This document shows positions 55,480 to 64,000 of a DNA stretch of 64,000 nt, piece by piece. The stretch's first letter is position 1; each line of letters starts with the position of its first letter. This DNA comes from Eulemur rufifrons. Its lineage: Eukaryota; Chordata; Mammalia; Primates; Lemuridae. Location of the stretch: assembly GCF_041146395.1 (NCBI RefSeq), contig NC_090989.1, positions 53,904,501 through 53,968,500 on the forward strand. Reading direction: 5' to 3'. Below the pieces are notes generated by a model. It made no database searches. It was not told the origin of the DNA and worked only from the letters and a program-made list of their open reading frames with translations. The position numbers were made by a program, and so were the translations under genes.

Positions 55480-56250
55480 ATAAAAATATATTGAACACTA
55501 CACTATTATGTGTTCAGCATAGTGGTGGACAAAAGTGGTGGACAGGGACACCACCTTCATGGGTTTATAGTCTGGTAGGGAGGACAGGCAGCAAATATTA
55601 ATAATAGTGAGGGCAAATAACATAGGCAAATTTTCTCTCATGTGCTTTTCAAGTATGCTTATGTGCATGTATAATCAAAACAAATGCCAACTATTCAATT
55701 ATGACACTTGAAAAGCAGGAAAACTCCCTATGTATGATAGTCTGCAATAGGGGTTTTGAAGTTAGAAAAGCACCAGATCTGAAGGAGGAAATGAACTAAA
55801 TTAAGTGAATAGGGAAGGGAAGAATCGGCCCTGGGGCGAAGGCGCAGTGCTCCCAGAAGGTCAGGGACTGCCACAAGACTACGTGGCTGGAGCTCAGAGA
55901 GGAAGGGGGGGATGTGTGAGCTGAGCTGGGACAGGTAACCCTTTTGATCTTTAGATTCAGGGCTATGGGAAGCTATTGGAAAATTCTCCGTGGGGTTAAG
56001 GGCGGCTGACTCTGAGGAGCATTTTCTAAAGATCTCTCAACTGCAATGAGAAAGAAGTGGAGGTGGGTCAGGAAGGTGAGCCAGGAGGCTACTGCAGCAG
56101 CTGTAGGTCTGAGGTCCTGGCCATTGGTGAGGGAGTACAGACTGTGGCTCAGAGCACAGACTCCAAAGCCAGACTGGATTGATTGATTTTCTTAATGTGA
56201 TTTTTTAGCAGCCAACCAGACTGGATTTAAACCCCAATTTCTCCTTCACT
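55480..56250 (+). other. Old dispersed repeat, family not named
   Basis: gggctatgggaagctattgg and gccaggaggctactgcagca resemble the repeat at 4986-5388 in reverse. Confidence 0.35.
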
Positions 56251-56448
56251 AGCTTTGGGATCTGGGCAAATTATATAACACTTTTAGGCCTCTCCCTTTC
56301 CTCTTACCTGTAAGATGGAGGTGTTCAAAATAATACCTCTTACTCAGAGGATCGTGGGCATGTCCCAAGAAAATAGTGTCCTGCACAGCACATGTTGGAT
56401 CAGTGTTAGAGGTTTCTATTAGAACACTGAAGAGGAATACAGATTTGA

Positions 56449-56805
<357 letters not shown>

Positions 56806-56829
56806 TGATGCCATATTTTATAGTTAAAA

Positions 56830-57570
56830 AAAAAAATAGGTGATGAAATTGAGAGACTGGAGTAATTTCCTGTCAAGGGAAGAAAAATGGACAAACACTT
56901 ATGGGAGAAGACCTGAGACTTCACTGAAATCCCGTTAACAGAAGACCACCTGCTTTGGCAATGTTTGGTACCTGCCTTTTCTTTTAACAGCGCTGTGATG
57001 GAAAGGGCAGAAAAGCAACTGTTCCTTGAGTTTCAAAGAATGAGAAGCCAGGGACCGCACCCACGGCCTGTTTTTATATTTTCTAAAAAAAAAAGTTTTA
57101 ATTGAATCAAATGAGCTGAATGAATGAAGCCTTTAGTTTACCTGAGACAATGAATCTTCCAAAGCCATTACTCTGCATTCACAGAAGACAAAGCAGGATT
57201 GCATCACCGGTAACCACCCTTTCAAGTCTGCTGGAAAGGACTGATGGACGTGGTAGGTGGTATGGCTCTGGGGGCAGGTGGGAGCCCTTGTCTGGATCTC
57301 TCAGTGCTGCATATTCCTTGAAGCGCTGGGTCAATAGCTGGGCTCCTTTGAAATTTATATATATTTTAATTCATATCCAGAATGATTCTTGTAGTTTGCA
57401 ACAGTGCACAGGAACACCTCTTTGTCCACATCCAAGAGACTTGTATCTTAAAAAATACACTAGAACTTGACACCCCTAATTTATAACAATTCTACTCTTT
57501 ACTGTGTCCTATAATGGGAATTAATTACTCTTTTAGGGGTTAGCTTACTTTAGGAAACACGTGAGTCATT
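56830..57570. other. Nothing recognised
   Basis: Intergenic; a 116-codon open frame at 57120-57470 has no recognisable similarity. Confidence 0.3.
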
Positions 57571-57585
57571 TAAAATTAAATCACT

Positions 57586-57652
57586 GTGGGGGCGGGGGGC
57601 AAGGGCAATGCATGTAATCTAAACATTTGTACCCCCATAATATGCTGAAATA
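57586..57652 (+). mobile_element. Very short L1-type 3' end with target duplication
   Basis: About 67 nt, G-rich start then catttgtacccccataatat and gctgaaataa. Flanked by identical 14-bp copies aaaattaaatcact at 57572-57585 and 57653-57666. Confidence 0.7.
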
Positions 57653-57797
57653 AAAATTAAATCACTAGGCCATCAGGTTAGTTAATAACTTTGCTTCAAA
57701 AAGGAAAAAATTTGGAGGTAGATGGTAGAGCTGGTATCACCAAAAAAAAAAAAAAAAAAAAAAACTCAAAAAACTATTTCTTTGTTTATCAACTCTT

Positions 57798-57884
57798 TCC
57801 CTCCCTCTTTCCCTTTCTTTCTCCCTCCCTCCCTCCTTCCCCTTTCTTCTTCCCTCCTTCCGTTCCTTCCTTCCTTCCTTCCAT
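57798..57884. repeat. CT-rich (TTCC)n tract
   Basis: Long ccctccttccttcc-type run. Confidence 0.85.
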
Positions 57885-57959
57885 CATATTTCAGGCACTA
57901 AAGATAGAAAGGTTGTTCTGGGTTTTAATTATTTCACAATAGGAAGAGTTCTAAAAATG

Positions 57960-58680
57960 TGAGCAAATAGTGTCATTCAAGTAAATACCTATTCTCTTCT
58001 GGCATCAACTTAAAAAAACTGGAAAAGAGGGCAAGTAAACTGGTCCTTTACTTGCACTGGCCTATTGCAAATTCCCCTCAGAGCCCTGGCAATTTTGCAT
58101 TCATAATTTTGTATTCCTTTTTAAAAAGCGGGAACTCCAAAATTGTATAAGCTCCAGGCCCCACAGATCTGCCTTAATGATAATGAATAAATACTGAAAT
58201 GATGGTTTAAAACAATAACACATCTGGAAAACCTCCCCTAGTATGCTCTCCTTTTTGCTTTCCCCTGCTAGCCTACCCCCAAAACCCCCAGCTAATTGTG
58301 CTCCAGGAGAATCATTTATTTGTTCTTAGGTTTTCATTTTCTGACCCTCTCTCTGCATGCACTAAGTGCCAAAGCAATTGTGTAGCCTAGGGCCATCATT
58401 AGCACACAGGAACTTTTGTGTACATTTGGAAAAGAACAATTTGGGTCTGACAAATGGCAAAAAGGACTTAAGTAGACCAGTTAGAAAAAAGTTGCCATCT
58501 TCCACCCAGGCTGACACAGCTCTGAGTGAGGCCAGAGGGCTTGGCTAGTGGCTCTTGAGCTTTTATTTCAGCCCCAATACTTGTCCTTTCTCTGGAGCTC
58601 CCTTATGCAGACCACAACCTTTGCAACCGCCATGGCAGCTCTGTGTCCTCAGTTTATTTCAAGTATGTTATTCAGAACAG
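57960..58680. other. Nothing recognised
   Basis: Intergenic. Confidence 0.35.
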
Positions 58681-58682
58681 AT

Positions 58683-59110
58683 TAAAATGTCTTTTAAAAT
58701 TTATTGATGCATAATATTATAATTATACATATTTATAGGGTGCAGTGTGATGAAATCAGGGTAATTAGCTTCTCACCTCGTATTTATTTATTTATATATT
58801 TATGTATTTAGAGACAGGGTCTCACTGTGTCACCCTTGCTGAAGTTCAATGATAGCATCATAGCTTGCTGCTACAGTCTTGAACTCCTGGGCTTAAGTGA
58901 TCCTCCCATCTCTGCCTCTTGAATAGTTGGGACTACAGGCCCTAGCCACCTTGCCCAGCTCCAACATTTATCATTTGTGTTGAGAACATTTAAAATCCTC
59001 TCTTCTAGCTACATAAAATACATGGTTAGTTGTTGTTAAGTATAGTCACCCTACAGTGCTATAGAACACTAGAATTTATTACTCCTATCTAGCTGTAATT
59101 TTTTTTTTCA
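58683..59110 (-). mobile_element. L1 3' UTR, first copy, with Alu monomer inside
   Basis: agggtgcagtgtgatgaaat and ttctagctacataaaataca with ccctacagtgctatagaaca match the second copy at 59130-59400. Confidence 0.7.
58800..58962 (-). mobile_element. Alu monomer in L1 3' UTR
   Basis: Reverse left-arm type, gagacagggtctcactgtgt to ccttgcccagctcc. Confidence 0.75.
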
Positions 59111-60210
59111 GGATCTGCTTTTTTAAAAAATCTTATTGTTAATTGACAAATTGTACATATATATGAGGTGCATAGTGATGTTTTGATACATAAAATGTAT
59201 AGTGATTGGATCAGGGTAATTAGCGTATCTATCATCTCAAATTTTTATTATTTCTTTGTGTTGGCAACATTTAATACATTCAATATTCTTCTTCTAGCTA
59301 TTTGAAACTATGTAATACATTATTGTTAACTATAGTTATCCTACAGTGATATAGAACACAAAAATTACTCCTCCCATCTAGCTGTAATTTTATATCCCTT
59401 AACCAACCTTTCTGAATTCCTCATCTCCTCTCCTTCTCAGCCTCTAGTAACCACTATTCAACTCCCTACTGTGAGATCAACTTCTTTAATTTCAATGTAT
59501 GAGTGAGAATATGCAGTATTTATCCTTCTGTGCCTGGTTTCTTTCACTTAACATAATGTCCTCCAGCCTCATCCATGTTGCCTCAAATGACAGGGTTTCA
59601 ATCTTTATTATGGCTGAAAAGTATTCCATTATGTACCACATTTTCTTTATTCATATTTCTGTTGATGGACACTTAGGTTGATTCCATATCTAGGCTATTG
59701 TGAATGGTGCTGCAATAAACATGGGAGTGCAGATAACTCTTCAACTTACTTATTTCTGTTCCTTTGCATATATGCCCAGCAATGGGACAGCAGGGTCATA
59801 TGGTAGTTCTATTTGGAGTTTTTTGAGAAATCTCCATACTGTTTTCCATACACCAATAGGTTATAAGAGTTCCCCTTTCTTTGCATCCTCAGTAACATTT
59901 GCTATTTTTTGTCTTTTCAAATAGCCATTCTAACTGGAATGAGCTAATATTTCATGATTTTGATTTATGTTTTTCTGATGATTAGTGATGTTGAGCATTT
60001 GTTTCACATTCTTATTGGGTATTTTTATGTTTTCTTTTGAGAAATTTCTATTCAGATCATTTGCTCATTTTTTAATAGGATTTTTTGGTTTTGCTCTTGA
60101 GTTTTTTGAGTCCTTGTATACTCTGAATATTAGTCCCTTGTTACATGAATAGTTTGCAAATATTTTCTACCATTCCACAGGTTGTCTCTTTACTCTGTTG
60201 TTTCCTGTGC

Positions 60211-60776
60211 CATCTTGAGAGAAATAAAACAATTTTTCCCCAAAATGCATTTCTTTGACGTATTTTGAGATGATTGTTTAGGGAGCCAGCAGATAGCAGT
60301 AACCTTGCAAAGCTGTCTTTTCTGGGGGAGATTGGCATCTGTAGAGAATCTGTGTGGATACAGCCTGGTTTCTCTGAGGCCCTCCCTTATTTGGCTCTAG
60401 AAAAGATTAACCGGGAGTTTGACACCTTTAAAGGTCTGAAAGAAAGACTTACCATCTATTATCTCTGAGGACTGTTACCTGTGAGGTTTCATTAATATAA
60501 CAAGACTGCCTTTCCAGGCCAGGCTTTCTCTTCTCCCCTTCCCATAACCGATACTGGCATTGTGACCTGTTTTGCCATGATCCAAGCCGCCATTTTTTCT
60601 GTAAGCTCAAGATGGCCTAAGAGCTCTATACCCCATTGAGAGGTTGAGATAATCACTCTGTGATTCTCCCTCATGTGCACATTAAAAAATTTGTGTGTCT
60701 TTAATCTTCCTTTTTGTGAGTTGTGTTTTCAGTGAACTTTCAGAGGGAAAAAGGGAAGTTTTCCCTTGGCCCTACG
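60211..60776. mobile_element. Unassigned 566-bp insertion in L1
   Basis: L1 text breaks at gtttcctgtgc and resumes at gctgtgcagaaac; ctgtgc at 60205-60210 and 60777-60782 may be the target copy. The right part (agttgtgttttcagtgaact) recalls an LTR end, but there is no TG...CA frame. Confidence 0.5.
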
Positions 60777-61185
60777 CTGTGCAGAAACTTTTATTTTGAT
60801 ATAATTACATTAGCCTATTTTTGCTATTGTTGCCTGTGGTGAAATATTTCCCGTATGTTTTCTTCTAATAGTTTTATAGTTTTGGGCCTTACATTTAAGT
60901 CTTTAATCCATTTAGAGTTGATTTTTTTATATGGTGAGTGATAGGGGTCTAGTCTCATTTTTCTGCATATGGATATCCAATTTTCCCATCATCATTTATT
61001 GAAGAGGCTGTCCTTTCCCCAGTGTATGTTCTTGATGCCTTTGTAAAAATGAGTTGGCTTAAATATGTGAATTTATTTCTGGGATTCTCAAGCTTGTTCC
61101 ATTGGTCTGGGTGTCTGTTTTTATGCCAATACCATGCTGTTTTGGTTACTGTAACTTTGTAGTATATTTTGAAGTCAGGTAATTT

Positions 61186-61221
<36 letters not shown>

Positions 61222-61540
61222 AGACAGAGTCTCACTCTGTTGCCAGGCTAGAGTGAGTGCCGTGGCGTTAGCCTAGCTCACAGCAACCTCAAACTCCTGA
61301 GCTCAAGCGATCCTCCTGTCTCAGCCTCCCGAGTAGCTGGGACTACAGGCATGTGCCACCATGCCCGGCTAATTTTTTCTATATATATTTTTAGCTGTCC
61401 ATATAATTTCTTTCTATTTTTAGTAGAGGTGGGGTCTCGCTCTTGCTCAGGCTGGTCTCGAACTCCTGAGCTCAAACGATCCGCCCACCTCGGCCTCCCA
61501 GAGTGCTAGGATTACAGGCGTGAGCCACCGCGCCCGGCCG
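61186..61540 (-). mobile_element. Very young lemur Alu
   Basis: Near-consensus reverse dimer with about 33 T; perfect 16-bp target copies gaagtcaggtaatttg. Confidence 0.97.
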
Positions 61541-61991
61541 GAAGTCAGGTAATTTGATGCTTCCAGCTTTGTTCTTTTTACTTAGGATTGTTTTGAATAT
61601 TTGGGGTCTTTTGTGTTCCATTCCATACAAATTTTAGAATTTTTTTTTTCTATTACTATGAAGAATTTTATTGACATTTTGATAGAGATTGCATTGAATC
61701 TGTAGATCACTTTGAGTAGTAAGGTCATTTTAACACTATTAATTCTTCCAATCCATGAACATTTTTTGTGTTTCCATTTTTTCCTCTTTCATTTTTTCCA
61801 TCAATGCTTTATAGCGTTCTTTGTAGAGATCTTTTACCTCCTTGGTTAAATTTATTCATAGGTATTTTCTTTTTTTGTAGTTAGTGTAAATGGGATTACT
61901 TTCTTAGCTAGTTTGTTGTCGGTGTATGGAAATGCTAATGATTTTTATATGTTGATAACCATCCCAAAGAATGGTTATCCCAAGGTATGTT

Positions 61992-62450
<459 letters not shown>

Positions 62451-62454
62451 AGAG

Positions 62455-62760
62455 GCTTTTTGAAGCCAAGATAAATTGCTGTATATTTATCAGTCCTCCA
62501 GGAGATTCATCATTGCCATAGAGGACATTGATAGGTTTCCCAAGGTGTGTTCTTCACCAAGCCAACTGATAGTGCCTGTAGATTGCTTAGTGTTGATTTC
62601 CCAAGTCATTTGCTGGTACACTGCTGGGTAAGAGAGACAGCTGTGATACTGTAGGCTCTAATTAATTGGTTTCAATTGGTAACAAGCTGTCTCTGAACTA
62701 GTTTTGTGATAAGAACTCACTGAGACATAATGACCTACTTTGAAGTAAAGAAAGAACACA
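62455..62760. other. Nothing recognised
   Basis: Intergenic. Confidence 0.3.
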
Positions 62761-62767
62761 AAACTGG

Positions 62768-62948
62768 TGTGGTAGCACGTGCCTGTCGTCCCAGCTACTT
62801 GGGAGACTGAGGCTGGAGGATTGCTTGATGCCAGGAGTTCAAGGATGTTGTGTGCTGTGATTGTGCATGTGAATAGTCACTGCACTCCAGCCTGGGCAAC
62901 ATAGACCTCATCTCTAAAAAAATAAAAATAAATAAATAAATAAATAAG
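62768..62948 (+). mobile_element. 7SL-type monomer (FRAM-like)
   Basis: gtggtagcacgtgcctgtcg to ctcatctctaaaaaaa, with (aaat)n tail. Confidence 0.7.
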
Positions 62949-62984
62949 GAAGGAGAACATAGAGATTTAGATAAGATGTAATGA

Positions 62985-63532
<548 letters not shown>

Positions 63533-63722
63533 AATGTTCTTATCTTCTATCAGGCTTGTTCCTTCCTCCACCTGGGGCCCTCTATATGTAAGTTTGTTCT
63601 GTCCACCTCTAGGGTATATAGCTCTTATGTCAATGGCGCCCCCTGGAGTCCTTTCAACTTTCACATCCCAATGACTAAGGGAATAAAAAACATGAGTACT
63701 TGAGGTCTTTTTATAATACATA

Positions 63723-63765
63723 GATAACCATCCCAAGGAATTTAGTAGTGAAATTTTATAAAAGC
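63723..63765 (+). repeat. 43-bp dispersed repeat, copy 2 (single-copy surroundings)
   Basis: Identical to 61992-62034; here the flanks are not L1, so this is the likely source copy. Confidence 0.93.
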
Positions 63766-63769
63766 AGGC

Positions 63770-64000
63770 TAATTTAATTCTGCAGCATGTTTGCATTTTC
63801 ACTCAAAAGCCTTAACTCTTGTTAAATATAATTCATTCTCTTGTGGCTTTAAATTTTACCCAGCTCTGAAAAAAGGTGGCTTTTATGATAAGAATTGCTT
63901 TCCTCCTGAGCTAGAAGCATAGCCATGCATAGAACAGTAAGACTAACTTAAATGAGAATGATTACTAAATAACTGCAGCTTTGAAGAGGAGGTAGATAAT
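63770..64000. other. Nothing recognised
   Basis: AT-rich intergenic DNA to the window end. Confidence 0.3.

Overview
The window is nuclear DNA of a strepsirrhine primate, most likely a lemur. The best evidence is about fifty copies of 7SL-derived Alu. Many carry a middle linker of the type agaaattatatggacagc and a right arm reading gctaggctgacgccacgg, which is the lemuriform form of Alu. Older AluJ-like dimers, free Alu monomers, L1, L2, MIR, MaLR-type LTRs and hAT/mariner/pogo-type DNA elements fill most of the rest. I found no tRNA, rRNA, CRISPR array or bacterial-type gene.

Two protein-coding genes can be read exon by exon, both on the minus strand and in tandem. DPPA2 occupies 24396-15540 (seven coding exons, 951 nt, 316 codons plus stop). 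DPPA4 occupies 51443-42644 (seven coding exons, 954 nt, 317 codons plus stop). All exon junctions were chosen by GT/AG sites and by phase, and both assembled frames are open. Gene order and strand match the human DPPA2-DPPA4 pair. Each protein has an N-terminal variable region, a SAP DNA-binding domain split between coding exons 3 and 4, and the C-terminal domain typical of the family in exons 5 and 6. In pluripotent and germ cells the two proteins work as a chromatin-bound heterodimer, so the locus is a two-gene module for one complex.

The most interesting observation lies between the two genes. At 33672-35508 there is a third, decayed copy of the same gene family on the same strand, with recognisable remnants of exons 3, 4, 5 and 6 in the right order. 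Exon 4 has two stop codons. Exon 5 has kept the DPPA2 exon length (261 versus 262 nt) and is open in the ancestral phase. The copy shares the unusual GTTAGT donor of DPPA2 exon 3, so it looks closer to DPPA2. A possible exon 2 remnant lies near 37.2 kb.

Layout: 1-15 kb, intergenic repeats (MaLR LTRs, a mariner element with terminal inverted repeats, pogo-like elements, L1 and L2 pieces, many Alus); 15.5-26.3 kb, DPPA2 and its presumed upstream region; 26.3-42 kb, intergenic DNA with an LTR-like unit, ERV-like sequence, the third DPPA copy and nested Alus; 42-51.6 kb, DPPA4; 51.6-64 kb, intergenic, with a dense Alu cluster, a long antisense L1 broken by several insertions, and a 43-bp dispersed duplication.
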